From contig NZ_JANKBZ010000037.1 of the NCBI RefSeq assembly GCF_024623785.1, positions 51,340 through 115,339 of the forward strand: a stretch of 64,000 nucleotides of DNA, in the 5' to 3' direction. This document shows positions 1 to 7,857 of the stretch, piece by piece (the stretch's first letter is position 1; each line of letters opens with the position of its first letter). The translations under genes were made by a program, and so were the position numbers. Source of the DNA: Archangium lipolyticum (lineage in GTDB: Bacteria; Myxococcota; Myxococcia; Myxococcales; Myxococcaceae). The notes under the pieces are model-generated. The model saw only the letters and a list, made by a program, of their open reading frames with translations, was not told the origin of the DNA and searched no databases.

Positions 1-715
1 TGCCGGTGATGTACGACGACCAGTCGGACAGCAGGAACATCACCGGCTTCGCCACCTCCTCCGAGCGGGCCGCGCGCTGCATCGGCACGCCGTCGACGAA
101 CGCCTGGCGGACCGGCTCGCCCTGGTGGATGTGGCTCCAGATCTCCGTCTCGATCGGACCGGGCATCACCGCGTTCACCCGGATGCCCTCCGTCGCGTAG
201 TCCAGGGCCGCGGCCTTGGTCATGCCCAGCAGGCCATGCTTGGCCGCCGTGTAGGCGCCAAAGCCCGGCCCGCCGACGAGCCCGAGGATGGAGGCACAGT
301 TGACGATGGAGCCACCACCGGTCTTCTTCATCGCCTGGATTTCGCAGCGCATGCACAGCAGGGCGGAGTCCAGGTTGATCGTCATGAGCTGGCGGTACTC
401 GGCCGCCGGGAGCTCGGCGAGCTTCCCGAGGGGGCCGGGGATGCCCGCGTTGTTGAAGGCGCCATCCAGCCGGCCGTACTCGCTGACGGTGCGCTCGACG
501 AGCGATTCGATCTCCGCCTCCTTCGAGACGTCCGTGCGGATGAAGAGCGCCTTCCCGCCCTTGGCGCGGATCTGCCCCACCAGCTCCTCGCCCCTGTCGG
601 CGCGGCGGCCAGCGAGCACCACCCGGGCGCCCTGACGGGCCGCCTCGATGGCGGTGGCGGCTCCAATTCCCGACGTGGCGCCGGTGACGATGATGACCTT
701 GTCCTCGAGCAGCAT
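1..715 (-). CDS. SDR family NAD(P)-dependent oxidoreductase, partial (C-terminus off the window)
   Basis: Classical short-chain dehydrogenase, cytosolic, probably a ketone/alcohol oxidoreductase of unknown substrate. About 238 residues are visible; the reading frame runs off base 1, so only the last few residues should be missing for a ~250-residue family. Seen directly: cofactor motif TGATSGIG at residues 11-18, NNAG at 88-91, the catalytic Ser in NCASILG, and the YxxxK pair in YTAAKHG, followed by the usual VMPGPIETE segment. The start at 715 is preceded by AGGGGAAGAG. It lies alone upstream of the M4 peptidase gene, with 161 bases between them. The family assignment is firm; the substrate is not known. 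Confidence 0.93.
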   Translation of the reverse strand, partial: MLLEDKVIIVTGATSGIGAATAIEAARQGARVVLAGRRADRGEELVGQIRAKGGKALFIRTDVSKEAEIESLVERTVSEYGRLDGAFNNAGIPGPLGKLAELPAAEYRQLMTINLDSALLCMRCEIQAMKKTGGGSIVNCASILGLVGGPGFGAYTAAKHGLLGMTKAAALDYATEGIRVNAVMPGPIETEIWSHIHQGEPVRQAFVDGVPMQRAARSEEVAKPVMFLLSDWSSYITG

Positions 716-876
716 CTCTTCCCCTGCCCTGCCGCGGGAGGGGAGCCTCGGAAGTGGGCTCCACGTCCGTGCAGGGCGGCGGGATGCTCCGTGGCCGAAG
801 CCTCATGTGTCAAGCAATACACAGTGAGGGGCACCCCGGGTGAGGTGACCCCACGGAGCCCATCGGCGGGCTGGCG

Positions 877-2775
877 CTAGTAGGTGCCCTTGAGCGAGGC
901 GCCCGCGTACGCGTTGAACCCGCGCAGCATCACGTAGACACGGGTGGCCGTGGTCTTCGCCGGGATGTTGCACGTCTCGTTGCTGCCGGACAGGTACGGC
1001 CGGCAGTCGTACGAGGACGTGGTCGGCGCGGAGCCGGCCTTCACGTACAGGTCCGCGTCACCCGTGCCGCCGCTGAGGGCGAAGGTCGATGCCACGCCGG
1101 CCGGGACGTCCAGGTAGTAGTAGGTCTGCGAGCCCGAGGCGCCCGACAGGCCCGTCTTCGCCACACCGTTGGTCAGCGCGGTGGCCACCGGAGGCGGAAC
1201 CGCCGCGCCCACGCCCACGGCCAGCCAGGCCTGGGTGACGGAAGCCTGCTCCGCCGAACCGGAGCCATGGAGCATCACGGCGGCCTGCTCGGTGTAGGTC
1301 TTCGCCTGGGCGAAGGTGGTGCTGGCCGTCATCAGGTCCCTGCCGGCCCTGTAGAAGATGGCACCGGCCTTCTGCACGCCAATGCCTCCCACGCCGACGG
1401 TCGACTTGCCGCGCGGGTGCGTGCCGCCCGTCGCCAACAGCTTGAACGCCAGGTTGGCGATGCCCGAGTTCCAGTGCACGCCCCCGTTGTCGGAGGTGCC
1501 CGTGTAGCGGTCCGGGTAGTAGTCCCTCGACGAACCATCCAGCATCGGGTCGTACATGTACCGGAGCGCATCGCCCGCGGTGGCGGGCGTCCAGATGTCC
1601 TCGCCGATCTTCCATACGTCCAGGTCGGTGGACCAGCTGCGCGTCCAGCTCTCGCAGTAGGCGGCGAAGATGTCACTCATGCCCTCGTTGAGCGCGCCGG
1701 ACTCGCCCGAGTAGATGAGGTCGGAATCGCTATCGGTCACCGCGTGGGTGAACTCGTGGACGACGATGTCCAGGTCGTTGCACAGCGGGCCACTGGTGAC
1801 GCCATCCCCGTCACCACAGGTCATCTGCGCGCCGTCCCAGAAGGCGTTGCTGCTGTAATGGACGGTGGCCCTCAGCTGCGCCCCGGCCCCGTTGAACGAG
1901 TCACGGCTGAAGTTCTGCTGGAAGCAATTGTAGAAGAGGCCGAGGTTGTCATACGCATTGTCCACGACGGCATCCCCCGTGGGAGCCTGCCCCTCGCTGC
2001 GGACCAGATGGGTGGGCGGAGGGGTCGCCGAGTAGATGGCACGGTTGAGCGCGTCGTGGATGTCCGAGGTGCGCTCCACGACGGAGCCGTCGAGGGCGTC
2101 GACGAAGACGTGGTCCCTCACGGGCATGCCCGCGTGCGAGCCCGTGACGACGGTCTCGAAGGTCAGCTTCAACCGCCCGTCCGCACTGGAACGCACGTAG
2201 ACGAGCCGCGGCGTCTCCTCCGTGAAGCCGCCACCCGGAGTGCTCTCGAGCGCCACGACACGCGCGGCCTCGGAGGAGATCCGCGCCTGGGAGGGCAGCT
2301 GCTCACCATCGCGGGCCGAGCCGTTGGCGGAGTAGATGCGGCCTTCCGCGTCCACGTGGACGACCAGCTCGTGGCCCACGACGGGCAGCCCGTTCTTCGT
2401 CTGGGCATAGCGGATATGGGTATGACCCCGCTCGTCCCGGGAGAGCTGGCGCACGACGAGGTCCGAGGCCTTCAAGCGGAACATGGGAGCGATGCCAGCC
2501 AGGGCCTGGCTGACGTGCGCGTGGGCATCCCGGGCCGCGAGTCCCTGAAGCGACAGGGCGGTCGAGCCGAAGTGGCCACGGACCATGTACGGAACGCCGT
2601 TCTCGTGCGTGCCGAGCACCTCCGTCGCGGGGAAGGCGGCGAGGGCCGCGGCGATGTCCTGGGTGGAGCCGAGGTCCACAGCATCGGCCTTCGCCTCACC
2701 GGCGGGGTCCGACTGTTCCGTGCCACAGGCCGTGAGCGCGAACGAGAGACAAGCTGCGAGCATCCGGGTACGCAT
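877..2775 (-). CDS. M4 (thermolysin-like) metallopeptidase, secreted lipoprotein
   Basis: Zinc endopeptidase of the thermolysin family, exported and probably lipid-anchored. The 632-residue protein starts MRTRMLAACL, chosen over in-frame upstream ATGs because GGGGAGGAAG sits 7 bases before it. Lipobox LTAC lies at residues 15-18. An FTP/PepSY-type propeptide fills roughly residues 35-240. The catalytic zinc motif is HEFTH (about residue 340), the third ligand Glu is in GALNEGMSD (about 364) and the active-site His is in NGGVHWNSG (about 434). The C-terminal ~80 residues look like a bacterial prepeptidase C-terminal domain, usually cleaved off. The gene follows the RiPP operon on the same strand after 98 bases; co-transcription, or a role in leader removal, is possible but unproven. 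All catalytic residues are present. Confidence 0.95.
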   Translation of the reverse strand: MRTRMLAACLSFALTACGTEQSDPAGEAKADAVDLGSTQDIAAALAAFPATEVLGTHENGVPYMVRGHFGSTALSLQGLAARDAHAHVSQALAGIAPMFRLKASDLVVRQLSRDERGHTHIRYAQTKNGLPVVGHELVVHVDAEGRIYSANGSARDGEQLPSQARISSEAARVVALESTPGGGFTEETPRLVYVRSSADGRLKLTFETVVTGSHAGMPVRDHVFVDALDGSVVERTSDIHDALNRAIYSATPPPTHLVRSEGQAPTGDAVVDNAYDNLGLFYNCFQQNFSRDSFNGAGAQLRATVHYSSNAFWDGAQMTCGDGDGVTSGPLCNDLDIVVHEFTHAVTDSDSDLIYSGESGALNEGMSDIFAAYCESWTRSWSTDLDVWKIGEDIWTPATAGDALRYMYDPMLDGSSRDYYPDRYTGTSDNGGVHWNSGIANLAFKLLATGGTHPRGKSTVGVGGIGVQKAGAIFYRAGRDLMTASTTFAQAKTYTEQAAVMLHGSGSAEQASVTQAWLAVGVGAAVPPPVATALTNGVAKTGLSGASGSQTYYYLDVPAGVASTFALSGGTGDADLYVKAGSAPTTSSYDCRPYLSGSNETCNIPAKTTATRVYVMLRGFNAYAGASLKGTY

Positions 2776-2873
2776 CCAGGTCTTCCTCCCCATCGACGGC
2801 AGGATGCCGCCGAGCCAGGGGAGCATGAATGCGAGCCAGACATTGAATCAAGGCGAGCGCAGGAAAAACCGGC

Positions 2874-4259
2874 TCATGGCAGTTGTTGCTTCTGAAGCCA
2901 CACCCGCCAGCCCTCCGCGTCATGCTGCTCACCCGAGAGACGCTCCAACACGGTGCGGGCCGGGTCGCGGTTGATGGGCTGCTGGAGCGCGGTCATGGCC
3001 ACGAGCTGCTCACCGGCCTGACGGAGGATGTCCGCGAGCCGGGCGGCCCGCTCCGAGGGGCTCATCTTCTCGAGCACGGCCACGAGCAGGCTGGTGGCCT
3101 TGTTACGATCGGTCGTCTGGGGAAGGGCCATCGCGTCGAGCACGCGGGGCAGCTCGACGAGCGGACGGTCCGCGTGGCGCTGCAGGGCCCCCAGGACGCG
3201 GAGCACGTTGTTGCGCACCAGCGGGGAAGAATCCCGGATGGAGCCCACGAGCCGCTCGATGGCCAGACCCGGCTCGGAGACATACGCGAGCAGGAAGGCC
3301 GCGGCGGCCCGGTTCTTCGGGTCGGCGTCCTCGCGCAGCACGCGGCCCAGCGCGTCCACGTGCGCGGGAACCTTCTCCACGAAGACGGGCTCGAAGGACG
3401 ACAGCTCGGCGTGGCCGAACCCCAGCGAGCAGTGCGTCACCCGGCAGACGGGCTTCGCGAGGTCCAGCTCGCCCCGGCGCAGCAGCGTCCAGGCCCGGTC
3501 CTCGTATTCCCGCCACCGCGCCACGAGCCCCTCCGGATCCTCCGGGTGCCCGGCCGGCTCGGGGAGGAACTTCAGCCGCCAGGCCTCGTCCTCGTCCACC
3601 AGGTCCACGGTGATGTAGTCGCGGCCGGCCTCGGGGCCCGCGTGATAGCTGATGTACGCCACATGGGAGAAGGCCAGGGCGTACTGCCGCCGGAGCCCGT
3701 TCTCCTTCATCGTCACCAGGGCCTGGCTGTACACGAACGGTTGACCCACCTCGAAGCCAAACGCGCGGCGCACCGTCTCGGCATCGACGCGGCGCGAGCC
3801 GTACACGTCCACCCCCGCGAGCACCCGGAGGGGCGGTGGGGGCTTGAGGGCCTTCTGGGCGTTGGCCCTCGCCTGAGCGAGCACCGCGTCCCACCCCTCG
3901 AGCGCGTGCAGCGGGCGGAGCTCGGGGTCATGCGCCAGCGTGTCGGCCTGGGCGTAGCCCTCCTGGACGGCGCGCCGCAGCAGCCCGAGCCCCTCCTGGG
4001 ACACACCCGCCAGCGACGCGCAGCACGCCGCGGAGTAGAGGAGCTCGGCACGGGAGGCCGCTTCCTGGCTCGCGTCCGCCGACGCGCGGTAGCTCCCGGC
4101 GCAGCGAGGAAAGTCGAGCGCGAAGTACGCCGCCTCGGCCTGTTGCCTCAGTGCATTCGCATCCGCCGGAGCAACAGCGGGCGCCGGAGCGTGGGCACAC
4201 CCCGGCCCGAGCAGGGCCACGGCCACCGCGCACGCCAGGAACGAGAGGAACCTCTTCAT
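2874..4259 (-). CDS. TPR/HEAT-like repeat lipoprotein, last gene of the RiPP operon
   Basis: A 461-residue exported protein of unknown function. It begins MKRFLSFLACAVAVALLG with a lipobox ending in LGPGC, so it should be a lipoprotein. The N-terminal third (about 30-130) has TPR-like helix pairs rich in Ala, Leu and Tyr; about 290-400 resembles HEAT-type scoring repeats (DADPKNRAAAAFLLAYVSE, SSPLVRNNVLRVLGAL). The start at 4259 follows GGAGGT. It begins 36 bases after the stop of the PpiC-like gene, so it is very likely cotranscribed with the maturation genes. A scaffolding role for export or maturation of the peptide is inference only. I recognise no enzymatic motif. Confidence 0.8.
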   Translation of the reverse strand: MKRFLSFLACAVAVALLGPGCAHAPAPAVAPADANALRQQAEAAYFALDFPRCAGSYRASADASQEAASRAELLYSAACCASLAGVSQEGLGLLRRAVQEGYAQADTLAHDPELRPLHALEGWDAVLAQARANAQKALKPPPPLRVLAGVDVYGSRRVDAETVRRAFGFEVGQPFVYSQALVTMKENGLRRQYALAFSHVAYISYHAGPEAGRDYITVDLVDEDEAWRLKFLPEPAGHPEDPEGLVARWREYEDRAWTLLRRGELDLAKPVCRVTHCSLGFGHAELSSFEPVFVEKVPAHVDALGRVLREDADPKNRAAAAFLLAYVSEPGLAIERLVGSIRDSSPLVRNNVLRVLGALQRHADRPLVELPRVLDAMALPQTTDRNKATSLLVAVLEKMSPSERAARLADILRQAGEQLVAMTALQQPINRDPARTVLERLSGEQHDAEGWRVWLQKQQLP

Positions 4260-4295
4260 GGGGGACCTCCGGGCGGGGGCGCGAGGCCCCTCGGC

Positions 4296-5354
4296 TCACA
4301 AGGACACGGCGGGCAGCGGAGCGGCCTCGGCCGCGCCCCAGTACCACTCCACGCGGGCCTCGCTGCGCTTCTGGGCGAGCCACTCCTCGAACATCAGGTC
4401 CGCGACCCTTCCGCGCGTCGCCTCGTCGAACCGCGCGGGGAGGAAGCGCAACACCTGCACCAGCTCGTAGCCGCCCCCGCTGCTGACGGGAGGAACCAAC
4501 TGCCCCGGCGCGGTGGCGAAGAGGAGCCCGGCCTGCTGGGGCTCGAGCTCTCCGCGCCGCAGTGTGACGAACAGGTCGTTCGGCTCGTTGCGCTCCAGGA
4601 AGCGCGTCTGGGCCATCTGGAGGAACTGGTCCGGGTTGCCGCGCAACTGCTCGTACGTCCGATGGGCCTCGGCCTCGTCGGGGATGAACACCCGGGCGAC
4701 CTGGACGCGGTCGAATTCGGCGCGGTGGCTGTTGAACCAGGCCTCCTCGCGGCCCTCGGACACGCGCTTGCGCAGCTTCTTCTGCGCCACCGTCGAGCGC
4801 AGGTGGTTCTCCAGCAGCTGCTCGGTGGTGCCGTGCTCGAGCATCCAGCGCTCCACCTGGGCCGCGGTGAACAGCCGCCGCCGCTGCCGGAACTCGAGCA
4901 GCGCCTCGGCGAAGTCCTCGTCGGTGACCTCGACGACGCCGCCCTGGAGCTCCTGCTCGATGATCGCCACGTTGATGAGGTGACGCCCGATGTGCAGCGT
5001 GTGCCACGCATAGTCCAGGCTGGTGATGACCTGGTTGATGCGGATGGGCTCTTCATTGACTCGCACCACGAGCGACTCGTTCATCCGCTGGAGCCCGCGC
5101 GCGGGCCAGGGCAACGACTCATCGGCGCAGTAGCCCAGGGAGTACGTGCCGTCCTCATCGCCGACGAGGATGTCGTAGTGACGCTTGTCCTCGTACGTCT
5201 CCTGCTCCCAGACCATGTTCATCCAGTGAGCGGGGTGACGGGCCTTCAAGCCACGGATCAGCTCCTTGGCCTGGTCGGGCTCGAGCCGCTCCTGGCGCAG
5301 CCGCACCAGCAGCTCGAGCGAGTCGCGGACGGCGGCAAGCAGGGACTCCTTCAT
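4296..5354 (-). CDS. PpiC/SurA-like putative peptide maturation protein
   Basis: A 352-residue protein with no signal peptide. The middle and C-terminal parts (about 105-320) have the layout of SurA/PpiC chaperone-isomerases: a helical region (VVEVTDEDFAEALLEFRQRR) followed by a rotamase-like stretch with LRRGELEPQQAGLLFA and GGGYELVQVL. The N-terminal ~100 residues are distinctive (ARHPAHWMNMVWEQETYEDK). I recall such proteins being described as PpiC-related putative peptide maturation proteins found in RiPP cassettes; that recollection needs a profile search. The ATG overlaps the ATP-grasp stop as ATGA and has AGGAGAAG in front, showing translational coupling. Likely role: conformational or maturation partner for the modified peptide. 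Confidence 0.8.
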   Translation of the reverse strand: MKESLLAAVRDSLELLVRLRQERLEPDQAKELIRGLKARHPAHWMNMVWEQETYEDKRHYDILVGDEDGTYSLGYCADESLPWPARGLQRMNESLVVRVNEEPIRINQVITSLDYAWHTLHIGRHLINVAIIEQELQGGVVEVTDEDFAEALLEFRQRRRLFTAAQVERWMLEHGTTEQLLENHLRSTVAQKKLRKRVSEGREEAWFNSHRAEFDRVQVARVFIPDEAEAHRTYEQLRGNPDQFLQMAQTRFLERNEPNDLFVTLRRGELEPQQAGLLFATAPGQLVPPVSSGGGYELVQVLRFLPARFDEATRGRVADLMFEEWLAQKRSEARVEWYWGAAEAAPLPAVSL

Positions 5355-6382
5355 GGCGACTTCTCCTGTGAGGCGCGCGAGGGCCGGGCAACGGGAAAAC
5401 GGGTGGGAGCGCCCGGGTTCATGAGCGCGGTGCAGATGGCATCGCCGATGGGCAGACCCGTCTGCTCCTCGATCCACAGCCACTGGCCGTTGGGGTTGAT
5501 CTCCAGGAAGACGTAGCGGTCATCCGGGGTGACGATGATGTCGATGGCGCCGAAGCACAGCCCCAGCCGGGCGACGAGCTCCAGACAGGCGCGGCGGATG
5601 GAGTCCGGCAGGTGGTGCTCGCGGTGCGGCGTGTGGCCCAGGTCATAATGGCGCCAGTCGAGCTGGGTGCGCCGGGTGGACTGGGAATGGATTTCGGCGG
5701 CGAGCACCGCCTCACCGACGACGGTGATGCGCAGCTCGAACTTCTTGGGCACCCGGGCCTGGAACAACATGGGGCTGTGGCGCAGGCGCCGCGCATAGCC
5801 CACGTCGCGGGTGGTGACGGGCTGCGTGTAGCGGATGAGCTCGCGGCCGGTGCGCTGGCTGGCGGGCATGGCGACACTGGGGAACTTGTCGATGAGCTGC
5901 CCGTCGTGCTGGCGGTAGAACTCCAGGAACTCATCCGGCTCGTTGGTGATGAGGGTGGGCGGAATCTCGAGCCCGAGCTGCGTGGCCAGTTGGAGCTGGA
6001 GCTGCTTGTTGTCCGCGCGCCGGATGGCGTCGATGGGCCCTGGCAACCAGGGGACCTCCTCCAAGGCGTTGGTGGTGTCCTGGACGAGCCGGTAGCACTC
6101 CTCGTCCGCGTACTCCTTGAGCAGCGGGATGGGAATGTGCGTGGGAAGGCGAGGCTTGTTCGGGCGGCGCAACCAGGCGCTGGTGCACTCGGCCAGCTCG
6201 AACACCTCGCCGCCACGGGTGAGCCGCACGCTCTTGCGCCCGCCGCGATAGGAGATGGACATCGCCGCCGTGCCAGGGAACTCGGCCCAGTCGAAACGGC
6301 ACACCTTGGCGCCCCGTTGGAGCAGCTTCGCCTCGACGGCATTGGCGTGCAGGTCCTTGGGCTCGCTCACGATGAGAATCAT
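5351..6382 (-). CDS. MvdD-like ATP-grasp ribosomal peptide maturase (graspetide synthetase)
   Basis: A 343-residue ATP-grasp ligase expected to activate Asp/Glu side chains as acyl phosphates and join them to Thr/Ser (ester) or Lys (amide) of a precursor peptide. Sequence evidence: N-terminal MILIVSEPKDLHANAV; a central RVPKKFELRITVVG segment typical of this family; Mg/ATP ligands in AIDIIVTPDD and FLEINPNGQW; and the end motif WIEEQTGLPIGDAI, all characteristic of microviridin-type ligases rather than of D-Ala-D-Ala ligase or carboxylases. It is encoded 82 bases downstream of the small precursor gene and overlaps the PpiC-like gene by 4 bases. It is the key enzyme that defines the operon as a graspetide pathway. 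Confidence 0.92.
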   Translation of the reverse strand: MILIVSEPKDLHANAVEAKLLQRGAKVCRFDWAEFPGTAAMSISYRGGRKSVRLTRGGEVFELAECTSAWLRRPNKPRLPTHIPIPLLKEYADEECYRLVQDTTNALEEVPWLPGPIDAIRRADNKQLQLQLATQLGLEIPPTLITNEPDEFLEFYRQHDGQLIDKFPSVAMPASQRTGRELIRYTQPVTTRDVGYARRLRHSPMLFQARVPKKFELRITVVGEAVLAAEIHSQSTRRTQLDWRHYDLGHTPHREHHLPDSIRRACLELVARLGLCFGAIDIIVTPDDRYVFLEINPNGQWLWIEEQTGLPIGDAICTALMNPGAPTRFPVARPSRASQEKSP

Positions 6383-6464
6383 GACCCGCTCCGCGGAAGG
6401 GGTTGGTGAAGCAGGCGCGCCCGGCTCGCCCTCTGGCGGACCAGACGCGCCTGATTCCTACTTC

Positions 6465-6632
6465 TTACTGGTCGGTGTCACCGGTGTCGGAGGTGGTGCC
6501 ACCCTGGGTGGGACCCGCGCCGCCCGTGACGAACTTCAGCTCCGCCTCGTTGATCTCGCGCTCACCCAGCCGCTTCGAGGTCTCGGCGATGTCCTTCACC
6601 TGGAGGCGGGACTTCTGCTGCGTCTTGCTCAT
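6465..6632 (-). CDS. RiPP precursor peptide, graspetide type
   Basis: A 55-residue peptide, first gene of the operon, starting at 6632 behind CGGAGAAC. The N-terminal ~38 residues are charged and helical (leader); it ends in INEAELKFVTGG, which looks like a double-glycine processing site. The remaining 17 residues, AGPTQGGTTSDTGDTDQ, consist almost only of Thr, Ser, Asp, Gly and Gln: four Thr and one Ser as ester donors, three Asp as acceptors after the GG. That composition is what an omega-ester-forming ATP-grasp enzyme needs. No PFFARFL-type microviridin recognition motif or TxKYPSD core is present, so it belongs to another graspetide group. The precursor call rests on context plus composition. 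Confidence 0.85.
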   Translation of the reverse strand: MSKTQQKSRLQVKDIAETSKRLGEREINEAELKFVTGGAGPTQGGTTSDTGDTDQ

Positions 6633-6725
6633 GTCGTTCTCCGTGTCTGGTTCGCTAGCCGCTCCATCGAGCCCGGGCTCTGATGGAAGCGCCGAGGACA
6701 AAGCCTGGCGGGACGATTTATTTCC

Positions 6726-6735
6726 GCATGCATGC
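6726..6735. promoter_or_regulatory. 10-bp palindrome in the divergent promoter region of the RiPP operon
   Basis: GCATGCATGC is a perfect palindrome in the 172-base gap between the precursor start (6632) and the hydrolase start (6805), next to an AT-rich patch (GATTTATTTCC). It could be an operator for one or both directions. No regulator gene is adjacent, so this is a weak positional call. Confidence 0.25.
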
Positions 6736-6804
6736 ACGATTTCGACGTGTGACCCGGACGGGGAGCTCTCGTCACACCCACCGCGAGCAGGAGGAAGCGG
6801 CTTG

Positions 6805-7770
6805 ATGCACACACGCCCCGGCCGCATCATCGCCGCGAACCGAAGTGAACTCAGCAAACGGGGCAACGGCATGGCGGAACGTATGGTGAAGGCCAATGGC
6901 ATCGAGCTGTGGACCGAGAGCTTTGGCGACTCGACGCATCCGGCGATCCTGCTGGTGATGGGCGCGTCGGCCCAGGGCCTCGGCTGGCCCGATGAGCTCA
7001 TCGAGCAGCTGGTCTCCGGGGGGCACTACGTCATCCGTTACGACCACCGGGACACGGGCCAGTCGACCTGCTTCGACTTCCAGAAGAATCCCTACACGAT
7101 GACGGACATGGCCGCGGACGCGGTGGGCGTGCTCGATGCGTATGGCATCTCCACGGTCCACCTGGTGGGCGCCTCGATGGGCGGGATGATCAGCCAGATC
7201 GTGAGCATCCTCCACCCCGAGCGCGTGCGCACCCTGACCTTGATGATGTCCACGCCGCTGCGGCCCACGACCATGGAGGCCATCCAGGAGTCCTTCCAGG
7301 GCCGGACAACGGCGGAGGCGCCGCTGCCACCGCCCGCCCAACGTGTGATCGAGGTGCACCTGGCGGCGGTCAGCAAACCGCCCATCACCCGCGAGGACCT
7401 CATCGAGTTCCAGATGAAGATGCTCCGGGCCCTGTCCGGCAGCGCGGCCCCCTTCGAGGAACAGCCGCTCCGGCGCCGGGTGGAACGGATGGTCGACCGC
7501 GCGCACAACTTCGCCGCCTCGGCGAACCACGGGCTCGTGCCCTCCGCCACGCGCGAGCAGGCCGAGGCGCTCAAGCGCCTGCGCGTGCCCACGCTCGTCA
7601 TCCACGGGAAGGACGACCCGATTCTGCCTTCCCCGCATGGGGTGGCCCTGGCCGAGACCATCCCCGGGGCCAGGCTGCTCATGTTAGAAGGACTGGGCCA
7701 TGATTTTCCCCGCCCGCTGTTGGGGGAAATGGCTCGGGCGATCCTCACGCACACGGGCTCGAGAGCCTGA
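6805..7770 (+). CDS. Alpha/beta hydrolase
   Basis: Serine hydrolase of the alpha/beta fold, cytosolic, substrate unknown. Nucleophile elbow GASMGG, acid residue in HGKDDPI and catalytic His in GLGHDFP are all present in the right order; the oxyanion region reads LLVMGASAQGLGWP. I chose the ATG at 6805 because AGGAGGAAG stands 7 bases upstream, giving 321 residues. Homologues usually start near MAERMVKANGIELW (ATG at 6871, 299 residues), which has no clear ribosome-binding site. It is transcribed divergently from the graspetide operon, but nothing in the sequence ties it to that pathway. Confidence 0.92.
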   Translation: MHTRPGRIIAANRSELSKRGNGMAERMVKANGIELWTESFGDSTHPAILLVMGASAQGLGWPDELIEQLVSGGHYVIRYDHRDTGQSTCFDFQKNPYTMTDMAADAVGVLDAYGISTVHLVGASMGGMISQIVSILHPERVRTLTLMMSTPLRPTTMEAIQESFQGRTTAEAPLPPPAQRVIEVHLAAVSKPPITREDLIEFQMKMLRALSGSAAPFEEQPLRRRVERMVDRAHNFAASANHGLVPSATREQAEALKRLRVPTLVIHGKDDPILPSPHGVALAETIPGARLLMLEGLGHDFPRPLLGEMARAILTHTGSRA

Positions 7771-7778
7771 TGCCGGGA

Positions 7779-7802
7779 GCGCCGCGAGGGGCCACGCGGC
7801 GC
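7779..7802 (+). terminator. GC-rich hairpin after the alpha/beta hydrolase
   Basis: GCGCCGCG and CGCGGCGC form an 8-bp perfect stem 8 bases after the hydrolase stop codon. There is no T-run, so intrinsic termination is uncertain. Confidence 0.4.
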
Positions 7803-7857
7803 GCTCATGGGGGAGGCGTGTGCCGCCTCTGTCCTCATTCCCCCGCAGGGGACGTGA

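Noticed and set aside
2883..5516. 877-codon open frame on the + strand
   Set aside because: It is antisense to three well-supported minus-strand genes; its length comes from GC-rich codon bias and its sequence is low-complexity Arg/Gly/Leu/Val with no family.
6465..6632. Precursor as an ordinary microviridin
   Set aside because: No PFFARFL-type leader motif or TxKYPSD-like core; only the ligase class is shared.
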